Origin: Chrysomallon squamiferum
Lineage: Eukaryota > Mollusca > Gastropoda > Neomphalida > Peltospiridae
Reading direction: 5' to 3'
Length of the DNA stretch: 64,000 nt
Assembly (NCBI GenBank): GCA_012295275.1
Contig: CM022677.1
Location: 2,359,698 to 2,423,697 of the forward strand
The notes beneath the pieces were generated by a model, which was not told the DNA's origin, did no database searches, and was given only the letters and a program-made list of their open reading frames with translations. The stretch's first letter is position 1, and the number at the start of each line of letters is the position of its first letter. Shown one piece after another: positions 1-11,280 of the stretch. A program made the translations under genes and the position numbers.

Positions 1-196
1 ATTTTATTTTATAATAGCATATTGCATTCTTATTGTATAAAAGGATGTATATACCGTTAATAAATATTTTTCTTTTATTATTATTATTAGTTTATTTTGA
101 TTTTATATTTGCATTAATAAATAATGTTCTTATCCTGTATTTTTAATAATTATTTTATTTGTTTATTATGAAATCTGATTGTTTGTTGTCACTAAG

Positions 197-332
197 ACTG
201 AGAAGATTCACAGTCAGAAAGACTTTGATGACAGAGTTGACCAGACGGCGGCACGCTACGAGGAACGCGTCACTGAACTTCACAGCGTCATTGCAGAGCT
301 GATGAAGAAAACAGACACCAGATTAATGTCAG
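197..332 (+). CDS. MCC: MCC-like exon block 1
   Basis: After a possible AG acceptor at 195-196 one frame stays open and reads KTEKIHSQKDFDD, then RYEERVTELHSVIAEL, the signature of the MCC N-terminal coiled coil. It ends at a GT donor (GTCAGT, 333) in phase 1. Confidence 0.75.
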
Positions 333-339
333 GTCAGTA

Positions 340-750
340 GTCTTTATTAAATAATATATAGTGTGAGCTTGCTGTTCTTCCCTGCTTTTAATGAATGATA
401 AAAACAATAATATAATATATCTGGACACATAATGAAAAATAGTTTTGGATCGTCATTATATATTGTAAAATAATACCATTTGTTTTTCACTGTTTTTAAT
501 GGACAAGAAAAGATCCCTGAAAACCTGAAATTCCAGAAATATGTGAAGACATTTAACCATTGTTTTCTTTCATTGTATGAGTCAAGTCAATCATTCTTCA
601 GATGTAAAACAACACCATTAGCTTGCTGTTCTTCTCTGTGTTTAATGAAAGACTAAGAAATAATTTCTAGGAATTTGTTGAAAATACCAAATTCCAGAAA
701 GTGTAAAGACATTTGAACGTTTTTTTTCTTTTTTCTTTTCATTTCTGTAT
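340..750. repeat. Duplicated intron segment
   Basis: The stretch starting AGCTTGCTGTTCTTC near 366 and containing AAATTCCAGAAA and GTGAAGACATTT (to about 580) recurs in the same order from about 618 to 720. This is a local tandem duplication inside the first MCC-like intron. No gene is seen. Confidence 0.6.
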
Positions 751-754
751 AGAG

Positions 755-834
755 AAGAAGATGATCGGACAAAAGCGATGATGGAGGAAGTATCAACGAG
801 AATAATGCAAATGGCTCCCAGTCTGCGAGACCTG
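755..834 (+). CDS. MCC: MCC-like exon block 2
   Basis: With the acceptor AG at 753-754 the phase joins block 1 and gives EEDDRTKAMMEEV, comparable to the REEDEY segment of MCC. A GTAATC donor follows at 835. Similarity is short, so the call rests mainly on position and phase. Confidence 0.5.
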
Positions 835-1048
835 GTAATCATTTACTTTTATATATTTTTTTTTTTTTTTTTGACTGTACAGTTTTAGCTGTTTTAGATA
901 GATGTCCAATTGTTTTAAAAGTTTATTAATTTTAATTTTAATTTATTATATAAATAGCAATTTATTATATAATACGTACACATTAAAACTGAGAATAATA
1001 ACAAACGTTTATTTATTTTTTTTTTTTTTTAATTGTTGTTTCTTTTAG

Positions 1049-1295
1049 AAATAGGTAATGAAATAAATGCAAAATTTTCCCGTGTTGTCACAGAACTGGA
1101 GTCAGCCATTGCAGAAAGAAAATACTTTCCTCTCCACGATGTTGATTGCAACGACGTTCAACGTATCAGAGAAGACGTAGAAAAAGACAACGATGAATGT
1201 CAGAAGAACAGATAGGCAGACAGAAAATAGAACTTGCACAGCTATGTAGCCATATTGAATATATTACCGATGACAGAGAGAAGTTGAGAAGAAAG
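1049..1295 (+). pseudogene. MCC: MCC-like exon block 3 with a frameshift
   Basis: After a pyrimidine tract and TTTTAG the frame reads EIGNEINAKFSRVVTELESA up to a stop at about 1213. A second frame then carries GRQKIELAQLCSHIEYITDD up to a GTAACT donor at 1296. Both halves are charged, helix-forming and coiled-coil-like, so a one-base indel near 1205-1213 is the simplest reading. The phase does not join block 2 cleanly. Confidence 0.5.
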
Positions 1296-1554
1296 GTAAC
1301 TCCGCAAAAATATTAAAATAATTATATTTACATTTTTATTTGTAGGTAGAATTGAAACACAAAACTTAATTATAGAGATTGCTTTTTCCTTCAGTAATAT
1401 AGTATGGCTTGTGTTAATAATTTCTGCATTGTCCTTTTTATGAAAGAGTAACAGTTAAATTGTTAGTAACTGCATGAAATTGTTATATTCATAAAAAAAA
1501 GTACTGTAAAGTTGTTAGTAAATACACGATTTTAAAAGTTTATAGCAAAAATAG

Positions 1555-1800
1555 TTAAAGGATAAATTATTACATTTTTGTTTACTGCTGAAAGAGTTAC
1601 ATAATAAATTGTTGCATTTTTGTTATAGTTGAAAGAGTTACAGGATAAATTGTTTTATTTTATTACAGTTGAAAAATCTAGAGGATAAACTGTTACATTT
1701 TGTTACAGTTGAAACTTACAGTTGACACAGAATAAACTGTTACATTTTGTTAAAATTGAAAGTTAGAGGAAAATTATTACATTTTTGTTACAGTTGTACT
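1555..1800. repeat. Intronic tandem array, units of about 50 bp
   Basis: Five or six diverged units share GTTGAAAGAGTTACA, then GATAAATTGTTACATTTT, then GTTACA, varying in length. The array lies in the large intron between MCC-like blocks 3 and 4. The rest of 1300-2090 is AT-rich with nothing else recognisable. Confidence 0.65.
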
Positions 1801-2090
1801 TTATTGGAATCTATTTTTATACCTTTGTTATTTCTTTTATTACCCAAAATGGACTTATAAGTAAAAAAAACATAGTTTTGCATCTAACTTGGGTTTTTTT
1901 CTTACTAAGATAAATTTAGATTTTGTAGTTTATTAAAGTCTATGCTGTAATTAACTGGACTTTGCATTAACTCTCTTTCTAAAAGTATTTTACCTAACTT
2001 ACAAAATTATAAATTTCAAGTTGATTAACTGACTTTTCCATGACTAGTGATAATCTTTACCAAACCAACTTTTCATTTTGAATTGTCCAG

Positions 2091-2325
2091 CATGTCCAGT
2101 TCTACGGCCAGCTCAGTGGACACTGACTTCACCAAACTCGATGAACAGAGACTGTGTGAGTACATTCAGTCACTGAAGAATGACAAGGCAGCAGTCAGAA
2201 TGACCGTCATGGACATGGAGAGTTTACACTTTGATCATCTGCTTGACAAACCCAAGAAAACTCCAGAAGCTCAAAGACTGGATTTGGAAAATGCTGTGTT
2301 AATGCAGGAGCTGATGGCTATGAAG
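2091..2325 (+). CDS. MCC: MCC-like exon block 4
   Basis: Begins after TTGTCCAG and reads MSSSTASSVDTDFTKLDEQ, then LDLENAVLMQELMAMK, near-diagnostic for MCC. The family exon continues with EE..ELKAQ, which is found at 2682, so the block should end after AAG at 2325. The next bases are GGCAGT instead of a GT donor. Without that donor, translation would run on into the intron to a stop near 2410. Confidence 0.8.
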
Positions 2326-2681
2326 GGCAGTCTTATGAAATGTAGCCCTAACCAAGCATCTGACCTTCTTTGGGAAGGAAAAAAAATCAAACAGGCTAAT
2401 CAAACAGGCTAATCAAACAGGCATTCTTAATTTTGTTAACTTAGTAATGAAAATCGTGTTTCAGTTTTTTACTGTTATATTAACTTGCATTTACTTGTAC
2501 TTTTTCTTTATTTTTTTCTTTATTTTTTTATTAATGGCAGTTTGGTCTTTGTGTCTTATTCCATTTGTATTAAATCATTTTCTGAATTCTAGGCAGACTG
2601 AATATATACACTCTGTCATTATATTGTTTCACAGGAAGAGAATGGTTGGACTTTGTCATTTACACCTGAATTGTTTTTCAG

Positions 2682-2837
2682 GAGGAGAAGGCAGAGCTGA
2701 AGGCTCAGAACTACTTGATGGAGAAGGAGAAGAGAGCTCTGGAGTTGAGACTGAGTGGTAAGGAGTCACAGGAGCAGGCCTACAGAGTACAGATAGAGCA
2801 CCAGCAGAGACTGGGCAGAGACGGCAAACACAAACAT
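2682..2837 (+). CDS. MCC: MCC-like exon block 5
   Basis: Follows TTGTTTTTCAG and reads EEKAELKAQNYLMEKEKRAL, then ESQEQAYRVQIEHQQRL. This matches the MCC coiled coil that directly follows QELMAMK. The probable donor is GTGATT at 2838. Confidence 0.75.
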
Positions 2838-3629
2838 GTGATTATCTCTGTTTTACCTATCACTTTATCTCTTCTAGCTAGACTAGCAGGTATATAAACA
2901 GTGGAAACACACATAGTAGATACATTTCACATTATTGATTTTATTATTTGTGTGTTTTAAACGTTGATTTAAACAGAGAAAAAATTAAATAATAATAACC
3001 AACTTCATATACTGTCTACTGATTTTATTATGTATGTATGCTAAAACACTGATTTGTCATATAAACACATCTAAATAATAATAATAACTTACTTGATAGA
3101 CAGTCTATTTATTTTATTAAGTGAGTATTCTAAATGTATTGACTTGTTCATATAAACACAGAAAACTAAAGAATAACTTACTATTATAATGTCATTGATT
3201 CTGTGTGTCATAACTATTGATGCTGTATTCACAGTTCTTTATTATAATTTTAAACAGTATGTTTTCTAAGAATACTGAGTGTAACAGAAATGTAATAATA
3301 AAATAATGATAGGTTGTCATAACATTGATTTTGTATGCCATAACTTCTGAACTTGTTCTTTTAAAATAATAATGAATTCAAAACCTTTGTAATTATTAAA
3401 ATTTTAAATGTTTTAAATCTTGATTCATCATTTAATCATTTTAATTTTATTAGGTAACTGAGTTTCAATCATTTATCATCATGATGAAGAAGATAATTGT
3501 TTATGGTTTATACAATTTTAATTTAATTATTATAATCAAATTTTAATTGTATATCATAATGATAAGGATGATAATCTGATAGCTTTCATAATTACTAAAA
3601 AATTTAAATGAATAATCATTTATCATCAG

Positions 3630-3846
3630 GATGATGAAGATGATGAGCTGACAGTGCCAGCTATCTGTGACTTGAGATTGAATGATGTGATGGAGATAGC
3701 TAAGGACCTGTGTGAGTCACTCAGAAGAGAAAAAACAAATTCAGAGTACAAGAGTTAGTGGCTGCTCTAGAGAAAATCTCTAAAAACTCAGAAATCAGAC
3801 ATCAGCAGTCAGCAGAGTTTGTCAATGACCTGAAACGAGCTAACAG
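3630..3846 (+). pseudogene. MCC: MCC-like exon block 6, frameshifted
   Basis: Follows ATCATCAG and reads DDEDDELTVPAICDLRL...SLRREK. After an A-run near 3730 the MCC sequence continues in another frame: RVQELVAALEKISKNSE, then IRHQQSAEFVNDLKRAN, ending at GTAAAC. One base is missing from the A-run relative to an open frame, which could be a true deletion or a homopolymer assembly error. Confidence 0.75.
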
Positions 3847-4651
3847 GTAAACATACAGGTGTATGTGTGCACGTCACACATATCTACATATATGCATACA
3901 TACACACTTGCTCATGCAAACACGTATACAAATTTCAAACATAAGTTCAAATTATATTTAGAGACATTTTAATACTAAACTTATTATTATAACCTATAAT
4001 GTCATTGATTTCCTTTTTATTGGTGTACAAATGTTTGCATTACATATATACTTACCCAAGCAAATACACATACAAACATTTTCAAACATTCATATGATAT
4101 TTAGAAACATTTTAATACTAAGCTTATTATATGAATGTTATAAATCTGCCATTGATTTTATTTTTTCCTTTTTACTGCATTTTTTGCAAGAATTTTTGTT
4201 TAGTATTAAAATCACTTTTACTGGTATTGTTCTTATTAACATTTATATATTTTTAATATAAATTACATATCTAATTTTATTTTCTGCTTTTGCTGATAGC
4301 TGTTAGTATTTCTGTAACATGATTGAGGTATCTAATATTACATATCTTTATTTCACTTTATTTTTTGTTCTATAATGTCTTTATTATCATTAGTATTTTT
4401 GTTAAATAAATAATTTAATTTTACATCTTATTATTTCACTTTATTTCATAAATCACTAATATCATTTTACTTTTTTAAACCAAATTTACATAATAGTTAT
4501 ATAGCTTTTTAATTTTACTTTGATATCATTAGTATTTTTGTAACATAAAATATATTATAATTTTATATTTCTTTATATTTTACTTATATTTTGACTGATT
4601 ATACATACCTATAAAGTAAATTCAGCAATACGTAACCAAACGAAGCTATCA
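3847..4651. repeat. AT-rich tract with a two-unit duplication before the gap
   Basis: 3900-4010 and 4045-4165 are related: both run CATACAAA...TTTCAAACAT, then TTTAGA(G/A)ACATTTTAATACTAA, then CATTGATT. No exon with family similarity is seen here, although the last MCC exon would be expected downstream. Confidence 0.5.
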
Positions 4652-4851
4652 NNNNNNNNNNNNNNNNNNNNNNNNNNNNNNNNNNNNNNNNNNNNNNNNN
4701 NNNNNNNNNNNNNNNNNNNNNNNNNNNNNNNNNNNNNNNNNNNNNNNNNNNNNNNNNNNNNNNNNNNNNNNNNNNNNNNNNNNNNNNNNNNNNNNNNNNN
4801 NNNNNNNNNNNNNNNNNNNNNNNNNNNNNNNNNNNNNNNNNNNNNNNNNNN
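4652..4851. other. Assembly gap, 200 N
   Basis: Exactly 200 consecutive N. A round size marks a scaffold join of unknown true length, so the linkage of the MCC-like region to everything downstream is not proven by this sequence. Confidence 0.98.
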
Positions 4852-5540
4852 CTGTATTTCTTTATACTAATATTATTATAATTACTACAACAACAACTAT
4901 GACTACTGTTACTACTACTATCATTGCTGTTACACTACTCTTCTTGTTTATCATAACAATTTCTCTAAAATCAACTACTATTAGTACTGCTACTACTACT
5001 ACTACCACCACCACTACAACCTGTAATTTGAGTACAAACAGCTTATTTTAATCACCATGAGTCTCACCAGACACATTACTATTACAAAGCTATGGAGACA
5101 ACATCATCAGTTAAAACATCACCATGATCAATTCTATACAAGTAGTATTATTATTGCTGTAACAACTACATTACTACAACAATGGCAATGACTAATACTA
5201 CTACTATAACAACAACCTCTATAGATCCTCCTGTTCTGCCATATTCTTTGATGACATTTCTACCCTGTGGTGATTCACTAAATTAGCTGTTCTTGTGGAC
5301 AGAGCAGTTTCTGAAAAACAACAGTCTTTTTTTTATTTACCTTTGTAGTTATATATGCATCTGTCAGAGAGAGAGAGAGAGAGAGAGAGAGCAAAATATT
5401 TATATCAAAGCCCCAAAAAGAAAACCAGACCTAATATTATATGAATTATGTTGATTAACTAGTTATTAAGATTCATATATTTTAAAATTACCACCTGATT
5501 CATTATTTTACTTACAAAAATTGTGTTATTAAACCAGCCA
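4852..5540. repeat. ACT/ATT microsatellite-rich spacer
   Basis: Impure ACT, ATT and AAC trinucleotide runs fill 4870-5210, and a (GA)n run lies at 5369-5391. No gene is seen. Confidence 0.6.
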
Positions 5541-5619
5541 CGAAAATTGAGAGACTGTGGTCAACATAAATATAGACAACAGCTACAGTACATCCATCTC
5601 CAGTGTATTTTAGTGTGTC

Positions 5620-5685
5620 TGTCATCACAGGAACAGTGACGCTGTGTGAAGGCTGGCAGTTCCATCTGGTAACAGGAAAGTAAAA
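5620..5685 (+). other. Exon-like block, unidentified
   Basis: After TTTTAG the frame VSVITGTVTLCEGWQFHLV is open for about 22 codons and ends near an AG/GT-like boundary. It is less AT-biased than its surroundings. I do not recognise it, and it could be chance. Confidence 0.2.
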
Positions 5686-5879
5686 TATTTTAAAATAATG
5701 TTCTTTTTTTAATGAGGTTTATATGAAAGGAAGTGTTGTGTATGTGTGATGTGCGTGTGTGTGTGTGTTTGAGAGAGAGAAAGAGAGAGAGACAGAGAGA
5801 GTGAGATAGAGAGAGAGAAAAAAAACATCCAGTTATTATACAAGATTCTAATGTATGTTACAAACTCAAATTCACTGTT

Positions 5880-6220
5880 CAGTTTTGTTTCTCTCTTTTC
5901 CAGTGGCAGCAGTACAAACTTGTTCCTCAGTGCTGGACAGCATCTTCTACTGAAACAACTTCACTAGCCACATCAATCAGAGCTGTATCAGAAAAAAAAA
6001 ATACAAATAAAATAATAAAAATAATAAATGTTATAAATAAATAACTAATGTTTCTGTTATTATTAAAATTTAAATTTTAGTGGTACCAGTTACAGGATTA
6101 TTCAGACAAAAACAGGTGTGGGATATTTTTGATATATTTTGTATAATCATTATAATGATAATGATGGTAATATTAATAATTTAAATAATTAACAAAACAA
6201 TAGAAAATAAATGATTATCA
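5880..6220 (-). repeat. Inverted partial copy C, left part
   Basis: Read on the minus strand this matches 31920-32290 in unit A and the equivalent of unit B. Shared landmarks are the GTGAAGTTGTTTCAGTAGAAG block, the CTGTCCAGCACTGAGGA block and the TATCCCACACC block. It is therefore a third, inverted copy of part of the duplicated unit. Confidence 0.75.
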
Positions 6221-6309
6221 TTATGCTATTATTTTACAATCACTAAAGAGATGTACTATAAAACTTATTTTACTTGCTGAGAAATAAAACTAAGATAAAA
6301 AAACTTACA

Positions 6310-6770
6310 GCTTGGAATTGTGCAGTCTGCAGTGTCTGTACAGCTGATTCATCCTTCTCCATAAACGTAAATTCCCTTTCTAGACAGCAACTGAACAATA
6401 CTGCCATGACCTACATAAAATATTTAACATGAATGGTAAACAAAGCTTTTGGTAATTCCAACATGAACATGATACTTTATTATCTTTTTTTTTATGATAA
6501 ATGGTATTTTTTGGCAATATTATCATTCATGCAATATTTCTCCCTCTCTCTCTCACACACACACAAACCATCCAAAAACATACCCTGCCACTGTTGAGAG
6601 GTTTCTGAAAACATTCTAACACAGGCCTGACATTACCTGACACCAGACCGTTGCTTGGATGATGTTTCAATACTCTCTTGTATCCCTTCTCTGGAAAATG
6701 GCCTGGATTTGTGTGATGCTGATGCAGGGTCTCTACATTTCATGATGCACTGGCACAGATGAGAACAGCC
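6310..6770 (-). other. Two exon-like blocks, unidentified, possibly linked to the hAT element
   Basis: On the minus strand one block (about 6590-6770) reads NVETLHQHHTNPGHFPEKGY, then KRVLKHHPSNGLVSGNVRPV. A second (about 6310-6418) reads MAVLFSCCLEREFTFMEKDE, then SAVQTLQTAQFQ. Both are open, have composition like coding DNA and are separated by an AT-rich stretch. They lie downstream of the hAT transposase on the same strand, so they may be its tail, a captured exon or a different gene. I do not recognise the family. Confidence 0.3.
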
Positions 6771-6782
6771 TAACAAAACAAA

Positions 6783-8995
6783 TCAGGAAAATATTTTTAT
6801 AAAACTTAGGGAACCACTAAGCTGTCGCTGGTGGGTTGATTTTTTATTTTTTAAATAGTTTTTGATTTGTTTAGCAGCTCTGTGCACCAAGGTTGTTTTA
6901 CCACCTACACTTCTGTTCACTTGTTTTGCCTTGTGGTTCAACTTGAGCCTTTTGGCTTTTTGTTCAAGCTCCAGCTTAGCTTGTTCAAACTTGTTCTTGT
7001 ACCTAGCAACAACAGTTTTAGTGTAAACCATGCAGGATTCTGAGAATGTCATCGGGATGGAATGCCTGGATGGAGCTGGTATGCCTGGCAGAAAATCATA
7101 TCAGACACTCTGCATTGCAGAGTAGCTGGCCATTTCTAAAAGGGTTTGACTTCTTTTTGACAATGTCATTCATCTGACTGAACGATTGTTCAATATGGGG
7201 TCCTGTAAAAATGCTTAGACATGCCTTGACTACTTTAGCCAATATGGGATACCTCCCAAGCATTTTAACCCACCAATGGTCTAACTGAACAGGCTTTCCA
7301 TCAACTTCTGCTGGTGGTAGGTCTTGATCTACTTGCAAATGAGATGCCTCCAACACAGTGGGCATGAAGTCCTTCAATTTTGTCAATGCACCACATGCCA
7401 TGGATTGTCCCTGAATTTTCCAATACATTCTCCAAGTGGAGCTTCTGCTGCATGTATTTAGAGGAGACTGTAAGTGTTTTCTTCTCTGTTTCCATGAATT
7501 CAACAGCCTCCTTTCTTTGGATAGGTTTCTTCTTCACTTCATCAACAATGGACTGTGTGGCTGATCCAGTGAATATGGACTGGATGGGAAGGTGATTTGC
7601 CTCATCTTCTACATCAATTCTCTTCAACTGTTTGAAATTAGTATCTCTGAGGACCTCATGCCACAGGAAACATGCTAAGAAGTGATGGAAGAGGTGAACC
7701 ATCTCATCATGTAACCTATGTATCATCCGTTGCTTTAGTTCAAACATGAGGATCATAGATTTGAACATGGGCAGTAGGGCTGAGTATAAATTTAAGTTCA
7801 CATTTGTTCGTATTTATAGAGTACCCTGGTCACAATTCTTTCCTTGTGGCTTTTTCCAACCTGTTTCATCTTCTTGTGCTTCATATTGTTTATGATGCTA
7901 TAGATCCTTTCATGGAGACTTTTGAAAGGAGTTTTGCAACAACTGGGGTGTAAGCACGTTTCAGACCACCACTGGTAGGTACTCAGTCAAAATAGATGAA
8001 TCGGAATGCATTCAGCATTGGCAAGTTCTTTGTCATATACACATAGCCACTGATGTGCAACTTATTCGGCAAGCATTGTGTAGCTTATTCCAAGAATGAA
8101 GCATACCTCTTGGAATGACTCACGTATATCTGGGCTCCACTTAAAATCCATGTGCAAGTCATTCAACTACATGCCCAAGATGAACACAGAATTTCTGAAC
8201 ACTGTTGTGTATGTGGTGACAGATATCACCATCAATGTCACACAGATGGGGAACCTTTTCTCTCAACAGGGTTTCAATTCCGGCATGTTTTCCTCTCATA
8301 TAATTTGTAGAATGTGACAAATTGGATATTAGGTTTGTTAGTGGAATTTGGTACCTCTCAAAAGTTTTCAAGACAAAATCCAGAAGTTTCTGAGAATTCA
8401 CAACTGTCATGTCTTCAGACTCGAAGTGTTCGACTACAGCCTCTTGCTGTGACTCAAAGAAGTAGCTAACTAATGTAGAGAGCACTTTTTTGTTGTTGTC
8501 CATGTTCATCGAAAAGAAACTTTGTTTAAAGTCATTGAGTAGGCAATTGTGACACAAAGTACCAAGTCCTTCACGCTTGCATGATAGGGCATCCATTGCC
8601 TTTTTACCTCTAGCAATTTCTTTAGCATATTCTATCATTTTGGGGACCATGCACAGTGGCATGGAATTCTGAGTAAATGACAACTTAAAGGCCTCCAGGT
8701 GAGTTTTCCAATCAGTTACACTGAGCAAAGGTGCAGGCCTTGGCAGCACAGGATTTGAAACTGCCTTAGCACTGCCACAGTTTTGGGGAGCACCATATGG
8801 AATTGCAGCAGTTTCCTGCCGAACATGAATGTCAATGTCCATATCACCATCTTCCATTGCCTGTGTCAACATGCAATGTGGAATGTGAGGAGTGTCCTGC
8901 CTGGCATTCTGAATATCAATATGCTTCATTTCTTTGTGTGTGCTTTTAGGTCGGCTTTGCCACTGCTCGACAGAACTCAGACCTCGTACATTCAT
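6783..8995 (-). pseudogene. Decayed hAT-type DNA transposase
   Basis: Minus-strand frames in order match a hAT-like transposase. 8995-8159 is open for 278 codons and contains FFSMNMDNNKKVLSTLVSYF, HFESEDMTVVNSQKLLDFVL, MRGKHAGIETLLREKVPHL and CDIDGDICHHIHNSVQKFC. 8158-7800 continues the similarity (DFKWSPDIRESFQEVCFILG, then QWLCVYDKELANAE) but has stops. 7801-7301 and 7503-7096 are overlapping frames; the second ends in the C-terminal dimerisation region (HWWVKMLGRYPILAKVVKAC, then IEQSFSQMNDIV). 7052-6783 is a basic tail. The breaks make it non-functional. I did not find convincing terminal inverted repeats or an 8-bp target duplication. It sits inside inverted copy C. Confidence 0.75.
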
Positions 8996-9479
8996 AGGTT
9001 TATACTGTATGAATTTAACATGTTGTAATACATATATGTTTGATGAAACAAATAATGTCAGCCAGGTACATTATCCATAGATACAGAGGTAAATAGTTTT
9101 GGATGTCTTAGTATTAGTCATATTATCTGCATAAGACACCTGCTTCAAAAAAGAATCATTTTAGTAATGTTTTGTGCATGGAGATTGTACAGTGTATTAA
9201 TATCTTTTGTGTGTTTGTGTGTGTGTTAAATATTTATTATAACAAATAATTTTATTAATATTTTACTGTATCTGCATATCAAAATAACCTGGTCATATTT
9301 TTTTTTTAATATTTATTCAAATTTATTAGTTTTTGATGTTAACAGAGTTATACAGTTATTTAGCTTTAATAATATGAAAGCATTTAGGGCCCCACCTATT
9401 ATAACCTTTAATATGGTTAAAAAATATTTTAAATATGTTTAATAATATATAGAGCAAGTCAGCAATTTAACATAAATCT

Positions 9480-10450
9480 TTAAAAATACTAAATCATAAA
9501 TAACCTGGCAGAAAACAACCTGTCAAAGAAAATTGGCATATTTTTTAAAACTGTTTTATTAATCATGATTTCTTGTTTATATGATGTTGTGTATGCTGTT
9601 CACATTAGTACAACCACTGGTGAATTTTATTTATAATCGAGAGTCGTTATTTGAAAAAAATATATAATAAATAAATAAATAAATAATTATTGTTCCCGAA
9701 TAAGATGGCTGCCATCATGTGGTATGACTTTTAAATCATAATTAAATAAAACCAAAAAATCCAAACACTTTAACAACAATAATAATAAATAGTAATACCT
9801 GTCTCCTGAAATGTTTTAAGCAACTTCTTTGTTGGTTGATAATGCGATTACATCAATTCTGAATAAAATTCTTCAAACGTCAAATACAAAAGTAAATCCG
9901 TAATGACCGGCAATCATCCCGCATTTTTCCGAAACTAATAAAATGAAAAAAAAAAAAAAAAAAAGTTCAAATCAAATGAAATAAATAAAGGAACAAAATA
10001 ACCTTTATCAAATATACGTACTAATTATAAATCGATATTATTTTTTTTTTTTATTATATTTATTTTTTATTATTTTACGGGGTTTTTTTTTTTTTTTTTT
10101 TTTTCCTCTCTCATTATTAGCCAATCGTAAATCCGTAAACACCGGCAATTATCCCGCATTTTTCTGCAACTACTATACAAAAAAAAAAAAAAAAAAAAAA
10201 AAAAGAACAAATAAAATAAATAAAGGAACATAAACCTTTAGTAACATATACGTACTAATTATAAATCGATATGGTTCTTTTTTCAAATAAACGGTGTTGT
10301 TATTTTTTTTTTCACCCTATTTTTTCTGTCTTCTTCTTCTTAATTTATGTTAATGCACCACATAAAATCAAAATGCTTAGAACTCACACTACAATAAGTT
10401 GCTAATTATTGTCCAGGAATTTACCAAGGTTTTATATAGGTCTGAAAACA
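9480..10450 (-). repeat. Inverted partial copy C, right part
   Basis: On the minus strand this matches 30414-31190 of unit A. Landmarks are the GTACTAATGTGAACAGCAT block, the ATGATGGCAGCCAT block, TGCGGGAT..TTGTCGGT, CGTACTAATTATAAATCG and AATTCCTGGACAGTAAT, all in reversed order. Within it, 9893-10045 and 10127-10280 are tandem copies of each other (AAATCCGTAA.GACCGGCAAT.ATCCCGC repeated), so this copy had its own local duplication. Confidence 0.8.
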
Positions 10451-10675
10451 TTGTCTGAAAAAAAAAAAAAATGAATAAATTAAAATAAATTAAAATTTAC
10501 AAGTATGGCAACTCAGAGAGATTGGAAATAAATAATCATTTTCCTTTGTTTTATCTGCATTGCATTTTAAACTGTGTAGTCTGTGTAAGATATCGCATAT
10601 ATGCGTTAAAACAACAAATAATCCCATCAAACAATTCATAATGGCACTACATTTAAAGTTTATTTCTCTTATAAC

Positions 10676-10735
<60 letters not shown>

Positions 10736-10932
10736 TCAATGTTTGAATCTATTCTATCATCTATTATCAATAACAAAGTAGAAAATAATCAAATGAAGGG
10801 TGTATTCACCTTTTTGGGTGTCTTGTCCTGGAGTGCTGAAATGTTAAATAAAAATATATGAAAGTAAATATGTTTTAATATATTTCAGAAATTTCCATTG
10901 TTCTGTGGTAACATTTCTTTTGATTATTAATA

Positions 10933-10969
<37 letters not shown>

Positions 10970-11280
10970 GTGTGTTTAAAACTGTATTATAGAGTGATTA
11001 ATGTGAATCAAGAGAAAAGTGACACAAAGTAATGAAATAATCAGTCAAGACAAATACATTTATGTCTAAGTACATGAAGATTAACAATGATAAAATATTT
11101 TATTACAATATATGTATACTGTGTTAGCGTCTGTAAAGATAAAAACTTTAAAACAAGGGTAAATAAATAAATAATAATAACAACAATAAAACAATAAAAA
11201 CGACACAAACACAGAGATACCTAAACTAACATTTACTTTTTATAAATACAATAGGAAATAAAAAAGATACGTACTTAAGT
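10450..11280. repeat. (GT)n microsatellites, no gene
   Basis: Pure GT runs lie at about 10679-10732 and 10935-10975 in AT-rich sequence. No supported coding region. Confidence 0.7.

Larger units (their letters stand above)
197..3846 (+). pseudogene. MCC: MCC-like coiled-coil gene, broken, six exon blocks
   Basis: Six blocks in order match the MCC (colorectal mutant cancer protein) family, a cytoplasmic coiled-coil scaffold with a PDZ-binding C-terminus. Seen directly: RYEERVTELHSVIAEL, then STASSVDTDFTKLDEQRL, LDLENAVLMQELMAMK, an ELKAQ...LMEKEKRALELRL stretch, and EIRHQQSAEFVNDLKRAN. These follow the order of vertebrate MCC as I recall it. Signs of decay: a frameshift in the block ending at 1295, another in an A-run near 3730, and GG in place of a GT donor after the MAMK block. 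The middle third of the family protein is not seen between 1295 and 2091, and the final C-terminal exon is not found before the gap at 4652. Indel errors in the assembly could explain the frameshifts but not the donor change. Identity is firm; pseudogene status is probable. Confidence 0.75.
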
